Shown one piece after another: positions 44,360 through 52,845 of a DNA stretch of 64,000 nt; positions within the stretch are counted from its first letter, which is position 1; each line of letters starts with the position of its first letter. Where the stretch lies: assembly GCA_963666935.1 (NCBI GenBank), contig OY762936.1, positions 1,178,001 through 1,242,000 on the forward strand, given 5' to 3'. Both the position numbers and the translations under genes were made by a program. This DNA is from G963666935 sp963666935 (GTDB taxonomy: Bacteria > Bacillota > Clostridia > Christensenellales > CAG-138). The notes under the pieces are model-generated. The model searched no databases. It was not told the origin of the DNA and worked only from the letters and a program-made list of their open reading frames with translations.

Positions 44360-45674
44360 ATTCTATCGCCTTTTGCACAAAATTCTTTGTAAATTCGGGA
44401 TTTGCGGGAAAATACAGGTGCGGAAACCCAGCGAATAAGGTATCCGAAGCATGGCAGCAGGCGTAAGTGCTTGTGCCTGAAGCCTTGTGTGCCGCAAAAT
44501 CCTCGCCGCAGTTTTCACTTTCATAATAGTGAAATTCATGAACGCGGATGCTCTTTCCAGTGTTGCAGAGCAGATTGTCCCGTTTCGCCGTCAGCGTCGC
44601 ATAGCCGAAGCGTTGGAGTTTTTCAGTCCTGTATGCAGCGCCGCATATGACCCCGGTCATAGGGAATCCGTCCAACATATCGTGCAGGTACAAAAAACCG
44701 CCACATTCCGCAATGGTAGGGAGGCCGTTACCTATAGCGTCTTTTATGGTCTGACGCATGGACGTATTGCCGCAAAGCCCATCAAGGTATAACTCGGGAT
44801 ATCCCCCCGGCAAGTACAACCCACCGATATGCTGAGGCAGGGCAACGTGGCGCAGTGGGCTGAAAAAACAAAGATCACATCCTAGTTCCTGCAAAAGTTC
44901 CAGATTCTCTTGATACAAAAAGCAAAAGGCTTCGTCCTGCGCAATCGCTACCCGCACCCCTAAAAGCGGTTTTGCTCGTTTCGGCACAACCGTAATAGGC
45001 TGTGCTTTTGCAGCAATGGCCAGCACTTCGTCCAGATCGATATACTGCTGGGCAAGTTCACCGAGGCAACATAGTCTTTGTTGAATATTTTGTATTTCAC
45101 CTGCTGTTAGCAGCCCCAAATGGCGGCTGGGGATAGACAGTTCCGGCACTTTTGGCAAAAATCCCATTGGAATTATGTTGGCATCCCGCGCCACCTGCCG
45201 CAGCCCTTCATAGAGAATGGGGGACGCACCGTTGAAAATCACGCCCTGGATGCGGCTGTCGGACCGGAACTTTAAAAAGCCCTTGAGCACCGCTCCGGCA
45301 GAGGCGTACATCCCTTTTACGTCAATCACAAGGATCGCTGACGCATCCGTGGCCTTTGCTACGTGGTAGCTGCTGGATTGGCCTTTGGGGCCAATGCCGT
45401 CGTAATAGCCCATGGCGCCCTCGATTATGGAAAGCCCTTTGGCGCGTGCCGCAAACAGCTTTCGAAGTTGTTTCTCCGTGCAAAAGAACGGATCCAGGTT
45501 ATGGCTGGGAATGCCGATGGCCACTCGGTGGAACATGGGGTCAATGTAGTCCGGGCCGCATTTAAAGGCGGTCAGTTCCAACCCACGGGCCTTCAGCGCC
45601 GCAAGCAGGGCACAGGTGACTGTAGTCTTGCCACAGCCGGAGTGGGTTCCGGCAATCAGTATCCTATCTTGCAT
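44340..45674 (-). CDS. cbiA: Cobyrinate a,c-diamide synthase
   Basis: ATP- and glutamine-dependent amidase of 444 residues. The P-loop is GTHSGCGKTTVTCALL and the glutaminase domain shows LPGGYPELY and the nucleophile Cys in TIAECGGFLYL. Overlaps cobT by 20 bp and cbiET by 11 bp. Confidence 0.95.
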   Translation of the reverse strand: MQDRILIAGTHSGCGKTTVTCALLAALKARGLELTAFKCGPDYIDPMFHRVAIGIPSHNLDPFFCTEKQLRKLFAARAKGLSIIEGAMGYYDGIGPKGQSSSYHVAKATDASAILVIDVKGMYASAGAVLKGFLKFRSDSRIQGVIFNGASPILYEGLRQVARDANIIPMGFLPKVPELSIPSRHLGLLTAGEIQNIQQRLCCLGELAQQYIDLDEVLAIAAKAQPITVVPKRAKPLLGVRVAIAQDEAFCFLYQENLELLQELGCDLCFFSPLRHVALPQHIGGLYLPGGYPELYLDGLCGNTSMRQTIKDAIGNGLPTIAECGGFLYLHDMLDGFPMTGVICGAAYRTEKLQRFGYATLTAKRDNLLCNTGKSIRVHEFHYYESENCGEDFAAHKASGTSTYACCHASDTLFAGFPHLYFPANPEFTKNFVQKAIEYAKKHA

Positions 45675-46854
45675 AATTGCCTCCGCTGATGACGAAAATA
45701 GGGTTTTGTGCCTTCATCATGTGCAAGCGCCCAGCGGACTCGGCTTTTGAGATGCCGAGCTGTACTACCTCCGCCGGAATGCCGTGGACGTCCAAAGCCT
45801 CCAGTGCGGCATGAAGGGTCTCCAGTGCAATGGCATTAATCACGATGCGCATGCTGGGGTTGTTTTTTATCAACGCAGAAACGATCCCTTTCAAATGGCC
45901 ACTACTGCCCCCAATAAACGCCGCATCCAAGGTGGGCAAATTATCTAAGGCTTCCGGTGCGCCGCGTGGTATGGCTGTCACATTGCTCAGGTGAAATTTG
46001 CGGCAGTTCTGGCGGATCAGCGCCGTAGCCGCTTCGTTTTGTTCCACGGCGTAAACATGGCCCCGGTAGGCGGCCAGCGCCATCTCCACCGCCACCGAAC
46101 CCGTGCCCGCACCGATGTCGCAGCAGACCGAATTCGGGGAAAGGCCCAGCTTGCTCAGGCTTACCGCCCGCACTTCGGCTTTGGTCATGGGCACGTTCCC
46201 ACGAATGAATTCTTCGTCAGGGATGCCTAAGCGAACCCGGCTGTCACAGTTGGGATTTTCGATCAGCAGCACGCAAAGTGCATCGGCGCCCAACGCCTGT
46301 ATTTCAGCGACTGGGCAAGTTAACAAGCGCTCCGTCTCCATACTCAGGTTTTCTCCCACATGGGCCGCAAGCCCGCCAAAGCCTGCATCCGCAAGTGTCT
46401 GCGCAAGTTCTATAAGGTTTCCGCCGGTCAGGGCGAAGGTCAGGCGGTTTCGACGTACCATATCAACAAGATTGGTGCTGCGGCCATGACAGCTCAAGAG
46501 CGCCGCGTCCTGCCAGGGTCGCTTCAATTTGGCAAAGAAATAATTCAGGGAGGAAATCCCGGGGATCAGGCTGACCTCACAGTTTGCAAGCGCCATGCAA
46601 AGATCTTCTGCCGCGCTAAAAAAGCCGGTGTCTCCTGAAACCAGAACCGCAAAGAGGGCTGCTTCACTTGTATCCACGATGTGGCATACACCCTTTGGCG
46701 TATATTCGGGATACGACTTTTTGCCCAGGTAAGAAAATGCGTGCAACATCCGTGGTGCGCCTAGTAAAATGTCTGCTTTTTGTATGGCTTCAAGTCCTTC
46801 CTGTGTCACAGTGTCCGGTCCCATGCCGATTCCCACAATGGTTACACGCTTCAT
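45664..46854 (-). CDS. cbiET: Fused CbiE-CbiT precorrin-6Y/7 methyltransferase-decarboxylase
   Basis: CobL-like fusion of 396 residues. The N-terminal half is CbiE (C-5 methyltransferase, start VTIVGIGMGPDTVTQEG). The C-terminal half, from about 200 (GIPDEEFIRGNVPMTKAEVR), is CbiT with the SAM motif CDIGAGTGSVAVEMAL (C-15 methylation and C-12 acetate decarboxylation). ATGA overlap with cbiJ. Confidence 0.95.
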   Translation of the reverse strand: MKRVTIVGIGMGPDTVTQEGLEAIQKADILLGAPRMLHAFSYLGKKSYPEYTPKGVCHIVDTSEAALFAVLVSGDTGFFSAAEDLCMALANCEVSLIPGISSLNYFFAKLKRPWQDAALLSCHGRSTNLVDMVRRNRLTFALTGGNLIELAQTLADAGFGGLAAHVGENLSMETERLLTCPVAEIQALGADALCVLLIENPNCDSRVRLGIPDEEFIRGNVPMTKAEVRAVSLSKLGLSPNSVCCDIGAGTGSVAVEMALAAYRGHVYAVEQNEAATALIRQNCRKFHLSNVTAIPRGAPEALDNLPTLDAAFIGGSSGHLKGIVSALIKNNPSMRIVINAIALETLHAALEALDVHGIPAEVVQLGISKAESAGRLHMMKAQNPIFVISGGNYAR

Positions 46855-47603
46855 AAACGCTTGTCCTCGATTCTTGCTTTGAGTTCTTCCAAAGTAAAGC
46901 CGTTTTCATTTCGGGGCCGCTTAAGTACCGCCACTGCCATTCCGCAGTTCCGTGCCGCCGCCAGTTTTTCCGGAAATCCTCCCGCACTGCCCGACTCCTT
47001 GGTCACAAGGATCAAAGCCCCGGTTTCCTTGAACATGCCGACGTTCAGCTCCCGGGAAAAAGGCCCCTGCATGCAGATGATATGATTTGCAGGGAATCCG
47101 GCGCTCAGACAATCGGCCAGTCCCTCCATCGAGGGTAAAATGCGCAGCCATATCCGGTTTTTAAAGTCTCGCACTTTGCACAGTGCCGCCGCTTCCTTTG
47201 CGCCTAAAGTGGAAAAAATGATCCCTTTTTGGTGGTTCAACCAGGCGGCAAGTGAAAGCATATCTTCAAATTCGGCGCAGCCTTTTTCAGGTGAAGGCTC
47301 CCGGTGCACGCGGATATAAGCTGTGAAAGTGGCAATACAGGCATTTTTGATGTTAACGCTAACCTCAGTGGCATAGGGGTGCGTCGCATCGATAACAAGG
47401 CTGGGTTTCTCAGATAAAAGCAGCGCGGCCATGGACAATGTATCCAGCCTTCCAGTGTGCACTCGAAGTGTGCCCCCGGCTTCAAGCAGCGATTGCCCGT
47501 GCTCCGTCGCCACGCATACAAGGGTCGGTATTCCTTTGATTTGCAGCAGAGCCGCCAGCTCCCGTCCCTCGGTGGTGCCGCCAAACAATACGATCTCAGT
47601 CAA
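46851..47603 (-). CDS. cbiJ: Cobalt-precorrin-6A reductase
   Basis: NADPH-dependent reductase of 250 residues, starting IVLFGGTTEGRELAALLQ and with VIDATHPYATEVS, both diagnostic for CbiJ/CobK. Overlaps cbiH by 8 bp. Confidence 0.94.
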   Translation of the reverse strand: MTEIVLFGGTTEGRELAALLQIKGIPTLVCVATEHGQSLLEAGGTLRVHTGRLDTLSMAALLLSEKPSLVIDATHPYATEVSVNIKNACIATFTAYIRVHREPSPEKGCAEFEDMLSLAAWLNHQKGIIFSTLGAKEAAALCKVRDFKNRIWLRILPSMEGLADCLSAGFPANHIICMQGPFSRELNVGMFKETGALILVTKESGSAGGFPEKLAAARNCGMAVAVLKRPRNENGFTLEELKARIEDKRL

Positions 47604-48327
47604 GTCGATACCCCCTGGGAGTAATCATGCGGCCTTGAATCAGCTTTGTTTGGCTGTTCCCGATGAACACAGTTGTAAACATATCGACCTTCGCGTTTTT
47701 CAGCTCCGCAAGGGAAAGGGTCTCTGTGCATTCTTCCGCGCGGCCAATATTTCGAGCGAAGCCGCAAATGGTGTCGGGAGCCTTGTGCCTAAGGACGATG
47801 CCGCAGGCCTTTTCCAGATAATCCGCCCGCTTTTTGCTGGCAGGATTGTATAGCGCCATGCAGAAATCCGCCATTGAGGCACAGACTAAACGTTTTTCGA
47901 TGGCCGCCCAAGGCGTCAGTAAATCCGACAGGCTGACGACGGCAAAATCGCAGGACAGCGGCGCGCCCAGAAGGGCGGCCCCCCCAAGGGCCGCGGTTAC
48001 GCCGGGAACGATCTCAATGTCCAACGGAGGGTATTCCTGCGCCAGCTCAAAGATCAGACTCGCCATGCCATATACACCTGCGTCACCGCTGCAAACCACC
48101 CCCACGGTTTTTCCTTGGGCGGCCAGCATAAGCGCATTTTTGCAGCGCGCTACCTCTCCCATCATGGGCGTGGCAAATACAGCTTTTTTTGGGTGCAGAG
48201 GCCTGATCAAATCGATGTATACCGTATAGCCTACCAGCACGTCCGACTGCTCCAGGGCGGCGCGGCAGGCGATGGTCATGCCCTCCGGGTTTCCAGGGCC
48301 AATGCCGATTACAAACAGCTTGCTCAT
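47596..48327 (-). CDS. cbiH: Cobalt-precorrin-3 C17-methyltransferase
   Basis: SAM-dependent ring-contraction methyltransferase of 243 residues. It begins LFVIGIGPGNPEGMT with SGDAGVYGMASL and the characteristic ALYNPASKKR. ATGA overlap with cbiG. Confidence 0.95.
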   Translation of the reverse strand: MSKLFVIGIGPGNPEGMTIACRAALEQSDVLVGYTVYIDLIRPLHPKKAVFATPMMGEVARCKNALMLAAQGKTVGVVCSGDAGVYGMASLIFELAQEYPPLDIEIVPGVTAALGGAALLGAPLSCDFAVVSLSDLLTPWAAIEKRLVCASMADFCMALYNPASKKRADYLEKACGIVLRHKAPDTICGFARNIGRAEECTETLSLAELKNAKVDMFTTVFIGNSQTKLIQGRMITPRGYRLD

Positions 48328-49343
48328 TCACGGTCTCCTTCCGCGTTAAAGCGCAGGGTATAAGGCTCCATTGCCAGCGCCATGGTTACGCTTAAGACCG
48401 CGCTCTTACCGGCAAGAAGCCTCCCGCCGCCGCTGCCCAGCACTGCGCTGCGTTCACATATGTTGTCCACCCCAGTGACGGACTTAACAAAGTCCGAACC
48501 GGAAAAAATCCCCGGCAATGCGGCAAGCTCTGCTGGTGAATATGTATAGTAGGGGAAAGAGTGGCGTCGGCAGAATTCCAAAATTCCGGGCTCTCGGGCC
48601 TTTAGATCAATGCTGCATACCCGCTTGACGGCAGATGGATGGACGTTTAGCTTATTTAAAATAAGATCATAGGCTTGCTCAAGTTTCTCTGCCTTCGTGT
48701 TTCTTTTGCAGCCTACCCCCAGAGTAATCACAGGCGGCACCAGTTGCAAAGCTTCTGCCCTGACATGGGCTTGATACGATACAAGGATGTCATATTGGTC
48801 GGCGGTTCCTACCGTCAAACCCACCGGCAGTTTATCGGATATCAGGAAACTGCTTTGCAGTTTAAGTGGTTGCCCATCAAGCAAACGTGAGGAAACCCAT
48901 TTGATGCGCTCTGGGTTTACAATGAATAGCCCCTGTTTCTCTGCCCAAAGGTCTACAGCGAATACACTATTCAAGTCTGTGGCCGTGGTTATGACGGGGC
49001 AGGCCGAAATAAGGTGCGATATTTCTTCGGCAAGGCGGTTCGCACCGCCTAAATGCCCCGAAAGCAATGAAATGCAGTAGGTCCCCAACTCGTCCACCAC
49101 GACAACGGCGGGATCTTTGGTTTTGCTTTGTACATATGGGGCGATGGCCCGCACCGCGATGCCGCAGGAGCTTATGAATATAAGGCCGTCGCAGGAAGCG
49201 AAACGTGCCTTTGTCCAACAGTTTAGACCTCCGCTTTTACAGCGGGTTAACTTTGCCGCATTGCCCTTTCCGCGCAGAAGCAGCTGAAGCCGTTCCCCCA
49301 AAGCCATGCCCTTTTCACTGAATGCAATAATGCCAAGCTTCAT
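48324..49343 (-). CDS. cbiG: Cobalt-precorrin-5A hydrolase
   Basis: Opens the delta-lactone and releases acetaldehyde, 339 residues. The N-terminal region (IISSCGIAVRAIAPYVQSKTKDPAV-like, seen as FISSCGIAVRAIAPYV), SLLSGHLGGANRLA, and a C-terminal domain beginning LGVGCKRNTKAEKLE are all present. ATGA overlap with cbiF. Confidence 0.94.
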   Translation of the reverse strand: MKLGIIAFSEKGMALGERLQLLLRGKGNAAKLTRCKSGGLNCWTKARFASCDGLIFISSCGIAVRAIAPYVQSKTKDPAVVVVDELGTYCISLLSGHLGGANRLAEEISHLISACPVITTATDLNSVFAVDLWAEKQGLFIVNPERIKWVSSRLLDGQPLKLQSSFLISDKLPVGLTVGTADQYDILVSYQAHVRAEALQLVPPVITLGVGCKRNTKAEKLEQAYDLILNKLNVHPSAVKRVCSIDLKAREPGILEFCRRHSFPYYTYSPAELAALPGIFSGSDFVKSVTGVDNICERSAVLGSGGGRLLAGKSAVLSVTMALAMEPYTLRFNAEGDRE

Positions 49344-50098
49344 TTTTTCATTCCCTCTCGGAAGGCGGTGGTAAAGGCGGGATCATAGAGGCAGGACAGC
49401 TGGTAAACATCGCCCAAAAAATCCCCAACTACAATCAATGCCAGGCTCTTAATGCCGCTACTCACGGCCACCTGGTGGAGCGTGCCTATTGTGCAACGAA
49501 TGACCTTTTCGTCCGGCCAGCTCGCCTTATAGACGATGGCGCTGGGAGTTTTCGGCCCGTAGCCGCCCTCAAGCAATTGGGTCTGCAACGCCTCGGTCAT
49601 TCCTGCGCTTAAAAAAATTACCATGGTGGCCCCGTGGGCCGCAAAACCTCGGATGCTCTCGTTTTCTGGCACAGGGGTTTTTCCCGCCATTCGGGTGATG
49701 ATTACGCTTTGGCTGACGCCGGGCAGCGTATACTCCGCTCGCAGTGCCGCTGCTGCACCGGAAAAGCTGGATACGCCTGGGCAAATGTCGTACGGTATAT
49801 GCAGCCTATCCAGCCTGTTTATCTGCTCCCGGATGGCGCCGTAAAGGGAGGGGTCGCCCGTATGCAGCCGCACAGTGGCTTTTCCCTCTGCTTCCATGCG
49901 TTTCATTACGAAAATTACCTCATCAAGGGTCATCTTCGCGCTGTTGAATATTTCACAGCCCGGTTTTGTATTTGCAAGCAGCGCGGGATTCACCAGCGAA
50001 CCCGCGTAGATGACTGCGTCGGCGATTTTTAGAAGCTCTGAGCCACGCAATGTAATCAAATCTGGTGCGCCGCATCCCGCGCCCACAAAGTGGATCAT
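49340..50098 (-). CDS. cbiF: Cobalt-precorrin-4 C11-methyltransferase
   Basis: SAM methyltransferase of 252 residues starting IHFVGAGCGAPDLITLRG with HTGDPSLYGAIREQ and YDICPGVSSFSGAAA. The start is ATG 50098, which overlaps the cbiD stop as ATGA; the longer open frame to 50530 only mirrors cbiD. Confidence 0.95.
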   Translation of the reverse strand: MIHFVGAGCGAPDLITLRGSELLKIADAVIYAGSLVNPALLANTKPGCEIFNSAKMTLDEVIFVMKRMEAEGKATVRLHTGDPSLYGAIREQINRLDRLHIPYDICPGVSSFSGAAAALRAEYTLPGVSQSVIITRMAGKTPVPENESIRGFAAHGATMVIFLSAGMTEALQTQLLEGGYGPKTPSAIVYKASWPDEKVIRCTIGTLHQVAVSSGIKSLALIVVGDFLGDVYQLSCLYDPAFTTAFREGMKK

Positions 50099-51234
50099 GG
50101 ATTTTCCCTCCAAATCCGCATCAACTCCTCGGCGCCGTCGCTTTGCGCAAGGACGCCTCCGGATTTTTCCGCATTGGCAAAACATACGTACCCGATGGTA
50201 ACGTTGTCCGGCACACGCCTTTTGAGGCAACCGTCTATACGTCCTCCCAATACGGCCATTGTCTCTTTCAGCAGTCTGGCATTGCTTAAGAGCGCCAGCG
50301 CCCCGTCGGTGGTAACCGAGGCTACAATCCCCCGCAGCAGGGGAAGCTCCGCACCCGCGGTAAGCGCACAGGCGAGCAGCGTTTCCATCCGTCCGTCTCC
50401 GTTTAAGGAATGGGTATTGGTGATGCCGATGCCCAGCTTCACTAGCTTCCCGATATGCCCAACGAAAAGAATATGAGAGAATCCGTTTTCTACGGCCGCA
50501 TCGACGGCATCTCCAATGAAGTTGGAGCAAGAAATATGGTTTTTCATGGACAGTCCCAGCGTTTCCCTCGCAAAGGCTTCGCCGTAATTGCCCGGCGTAA
50601 GCAGAATGCTTTTTGTATTTGTGGCGGCGAGCTGGCGTATTTCCAGCCGGATGGTGTCGATCAGGGCAGCGTTGCTCATTGGCTCAACGATGCCCGTGGT
50701 GCCGATCACCGATAGCCCGCCCTCGATTCCAATGCGCGGATTGAAAGTTCGATTGGCCAATTTGTCGCCCCCGGGGATATAGATGCAGACGCGTACGCCA
50801 CCCGTATAACCGTACGCTTCGCAAACGCCTGAGACAGAATCAACAATCATACGACGGGGCGTAGAATTGATGGCGGATTCCCCTACAGGCTGATCCAGTC
50901 CGGGTTTCGTGATCCGTCCCACGCCTTCACCGCCCGTAATCTCAATCCCTTCAGCCGTGCGGCTTACTCGAGCATACACTAAAATGCCGTCCGTTACGTC
51001 CGGATCGTCCCCGGCGTCCTTTTGGATGGCGCAGCTGGCACTGTCCGGGCTCATTTGGACATCCAGAACGTCCAGCGAAAGCTTTAAACCCTTTGGTATC
51101 TCCAGCGTGATGGTATGCATCTCTTTTTCGCTCAGAAGCATTGTCGCCGCTGCCTTCGCCGCAGCGGCGGCACAGGAGCCTGTGGTATAGCCGCACCGCA
51201 GCAATTTTCCGTTGATACTTCTCGTAAATTCCAT
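50095..51234 (-). CDS. cbiD: Cobalt-precorrin-5B C1-methyltransferase
   Basis: First gene of the cobalamin operon, 379 residues from ATG 51234. Signature LRCGYTTGSCAAAAAKAA at the N-terminus, then GGEGVGRITKPGLDQPVGE and a C-terminal VGHIGKLVKLGIG. The start codon stands two bases after the T tract of a terminator hairpin and has no Shine-Dalgarno. A GTG about 48 bp upstream is in frame but lies inside the hairpin region. The start assignment is therefore less sure than the gene. Confidence 0.93.
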   Translation of the reverse strand: MEFTRSINGKLLRCGYTTGSCAAAAAKAAATMLLSEKEMHTITLEIPKGLKLSLDVLDVQMSPDSASCAIQKDAGDDPDVTDGILVYARVSRTAEGIEITGGEGVGRITKPGLDQPVGESAINSTPRRMIVDSVSGVCEAYGYTGGVRVCIYIPGGDKLANRTFNPRIGIEGGLSVIGTTGIVEPMSNAALIDTIRLEIRQLAATNTKSILLTPGNYGEAFARETLGLSMKNHISCSNFIGDAVDAAVENGFSHILFVGHIGKLVKLGIGITNTHSLNGDGRMETLLACALTAGAELPLLRGIVASVTTDGALALLSNARLLKETMAVLGGRIDGCLKRRVPDNVTIGYVCFANAEKSGGVLAQSDGAEELMRIWRENP

Positions 51235-51240
51235 ACAAAA

Positions 51241-51262
51241 AACCCCGGTGGCGGCCGGGGTT
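51241..51262 (-). terminator. Attenuator hairpin directly before cbiD
   Basis: Minus-strand stem AACCCCGG / CCGGGGTT, 6-nt loop, then TTTTTT, ending two bases before ATG 51234. It is the likely off-switch of the riboswitch-like leader upstream. Confidence 0.85.
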
Positions 51263-51269
51263 GGTTTCA

Positions 51270-51412
51270 CAAAAGACAAAGCGAAAAAACCTCGTCTTAA
51301 AAACCATATCCTCCGGTGTTCGCAAAGGAATATGAACCATGGTAATCCGGCTATAACGGCAACGCACTTGCGAGGGAATTTCACCCTACTTCCCCATACA
51401 ATTGTCTTTCAT
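51270..51412 (-). promoter_or_regulatory. Cobalamin-riboswitch-like leader of the cbiD operon
   Basis: The minus strand carries GGAAGTAGGGTGAAATTCCC followed by TCGCAAGTGCGTTGCCGT. This lines up almost base by base with GGAAGCGGGTGTGAATCCCG / CGCAAGGCCGTTGCTGT of the riboswitch on the other strand. The later part (CCGGATTACCATGG, ACACCGGAGG) is shorter and I see no clear B12 box, so it may be a compact or divergent variant. Confidence 0.6.
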
Positions 51413-51449
51413 ACAAGCGTCTTGCGGGCGTTTGCACTACTTTACCCTA

Positions 51450-51479
51450 ATGATACTGTCGTTGTGCGGATCGTGTCAA
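51450..51479 (-). promoter_or_regulatory. Promoter of the cobalamin operon
   Basis: Minus strand TTGACA, 18-bp spacer, TATCAT. It lies back to back with the cbiK promoter (26 bp between the -35 boxes). Confidence 0.7.
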
Positions 51480-51505
51480 GCAAATACAATCGCTTTTTGA
51501 CATAC

Positions 51506-51535
51506 TTGACATTGTGAATACGGGAATGATATGCT
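51506..51535 (+). promoter_or_regulatory. Promoter of cbiK-transporter unit
   Basis: TTGACA, 18-bp spacer, TATGCT, followed by the riboswitch. Confidence 0.7.
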
Positions 51536-51539
51536 TTGT

Positions 51540-51720
51540 CCAACCGAATACCGGAAACAGGTCATGGAAGCGGGTGTGAATCCCGCGCAAGGCCGTTGCT
51601 GTGATTCGTCAATGCTTTTGGCCCAATGTCACTGGGAGCGATTCCGGGAAGACGTCAAAGGCGGCGCCTCTTTTGAAGGAGCGCGGGCGATCAGTCAGAA
51701 TACTTACCTGTTTACTTGCC
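51540..51720 (+). promoter_or_regulatory. Cobalamin riboswitch upstream of cbiK
   Basis: Core elements in order: GGAAGCGGGTGTGAATCCCG, CGCAAGGCCGTTGCTGTGA (usual CCGCCACTGT-like), CCCAATGTCACTGGG, GGGAAGACGTCAAAG, and a B12-box-like AGTCAGAATACTTACCTG at about 51694-51711. A terminator follows. Expected to repress cbiK and the transporter when cobalamin is plentiful. Confidence 0.88.
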
Positions 51721-51812
51721 GCAATTTTGCGGCGCATTCAGCTCTGCGGACTTCCGGAGTAATGGATATTAAAAGGCGCATGGTTATTCCATGCGGTTTC
51801 AGTATACCTCCG

Positions 51813-51842
51813 CCGTCCGCGCAGCTTGCGGGCGGTTTTTTT
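51813..51842 (+). terminator. Riboswitch-controlled terminator
   Basis: Stem CCGTCCGC / GCGGGCGG (one G-U), loop GCAGCTT, then seven T, 60 bp before cbiK. Confidence 0.85.
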
Positions 51843-51901
51843 ATGCTCCTTAAGGTTTCTTGGCCGAAACGCAAGCAAAGTGTTTAGTGGAGGAAAAAAC
51901 A

Positions 51902-52777
51902 ATGGAATCATGCAATATTGCGTCTGCGATCTTCATAAAAGCGGCGAGAAAATCCGCAAAAATGTTATCCTTGGCAACAAAAGCTGTAAAAGCGGCGAAT
52001 CCGGTATTGCTGGTTGTGAGCTTCGGCACCAGCTACAGTAACAACCGGAACCTTACCATAGGCGCAATTGAAACCGCACTTGCTACGGCCTATCCTTGCT
52101 ATGAGGTGCGTCGCGCCTTCACCAGCGGAATTATCATCGACAAGCTCAAAACCCGCGACGGCCTTGAAATCGACAACGTAACCGAGGCTATGAACCGCCT
52201 TGTTGCCGACGGCGTGAAGGATGCAGTTGTCCAGCCCACCCACGTAATGAGCGGGTACGAGTACGACGACGCCATCAGCGAAGTGACCGCCTACAAGTAT
52301 CAGTTTAGCAGCTTAAAGGTAGGGTTGCCGCTGCTTTCCTCGGATGAAGATTATGACAAGGTCATTTCCATTGTTACGGAGGAAACTGTATCCTACAATA
52401 CCGAGGGCACGGCGATGGTATTTATGGGCCACGGCACGGAGCATGCAGCCAACGCAACGTATACCAAACTTCAGCAGAAACTCACGGGTGCGGGCTATGC
52501 CAATTACTTTGTAGGTACAGTTGAAGCTACACCCTCCGTGGGCGACGTACTGAAACTGGTTAAGGGAAGCGGCGCGAAAAAGGTTGTACTGTTGCCGCTC
52601 ATGATTGTTGCGGGAGATCATGCCAATAACGATATGGCGGGCGATGGGGATGATTCCTGGAAATCAGTCTTTGAGTCAGCTGGGTTTGAGGTCAAGTGTC
52701 TGATGCAGGGGCTGGGCCAATACGCGGGCATTCGGCAGATGTATGTGGGGCACGTGGGTGCGGCTCTGACCCTGTGA
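51902..52777 (+). CDS. cbiK: Sirohydrochlorin cobaltochelatase
   Basis: Inserts cobalt into sirohydrochlorin for the anaerobic pathway, 291 residues from ATG 51902 (GGAGG 8 nt upstream). The chelatase core starts NPVLLVVSFGTSYSNNR; the two metal-binding His are in QPTHVMSGYEYDD and FMGHGTEHAAN. About 35 residues of mostly helical sequence precede the core, longer than in enteric CbiK; it does not look like a clear signal peptide. It is under the cobalamin riboswitch and is followed by a corrinoid-type ABC transporter. Confidence 0.93.
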   Translation: MESCNIASAIFIKAARKSAKMLSLATKAVKAANPVLLVVSFGTSYSNNRNLTIGAIETALATAYPCYEVRRAFTSGIIIDKLKTRDGLEIDNVTEAMNRLVADGVKDAVVQPTHVMSGYEYDDAISEVTAYKYQFSSLKVGLPLLSSDEDYDKVISIVTEETVSYNTEGTAMVFMGHGTEHAANATYTKLQQKLTGAGYANYFVGTVEATPSVGDVLKLVKGSGAKKVVLLPLMIVAGDHANNDMAGDGDDSWKSVFESAGFEVKCLMQGLGQYAGIRQMYVGHVGAALTL

Positions 52778-52845
52778 TCAGGGATAACTGCCAGGGCCGC
52801 GAATCCTATCTTAATGAGTCGGCCCAAAGCCGCAGAAGGAAACAA

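Noticed and set aside
49344..50094. Search for cbiL hidden among the methyltransferases
   Set aside because: Each SAM methyltransferase start (IHFVGAGCGAP, LFVIGIGPGNP, VTIVGIGMGP) fits CbiF, CbiH and CbiE. No protein with the CbiL pattern was found on either strand.
49340..50530. A 396-codon reading of cbiF
   Set aside because: The first 144 codons are Arg/Cys-rich sequence antiparallel to none but out of frame with cbiD; CbiF homology starts at ATG 50098, which overlaps the cbiD stop.
52696..52845. N-terminal extension of the substrate-binding protein
   Set aside because: It overlaps the cbiK end out of frame; the lipoprotein signal begins at ATG 52846 behind a Shine-Dalgarno.
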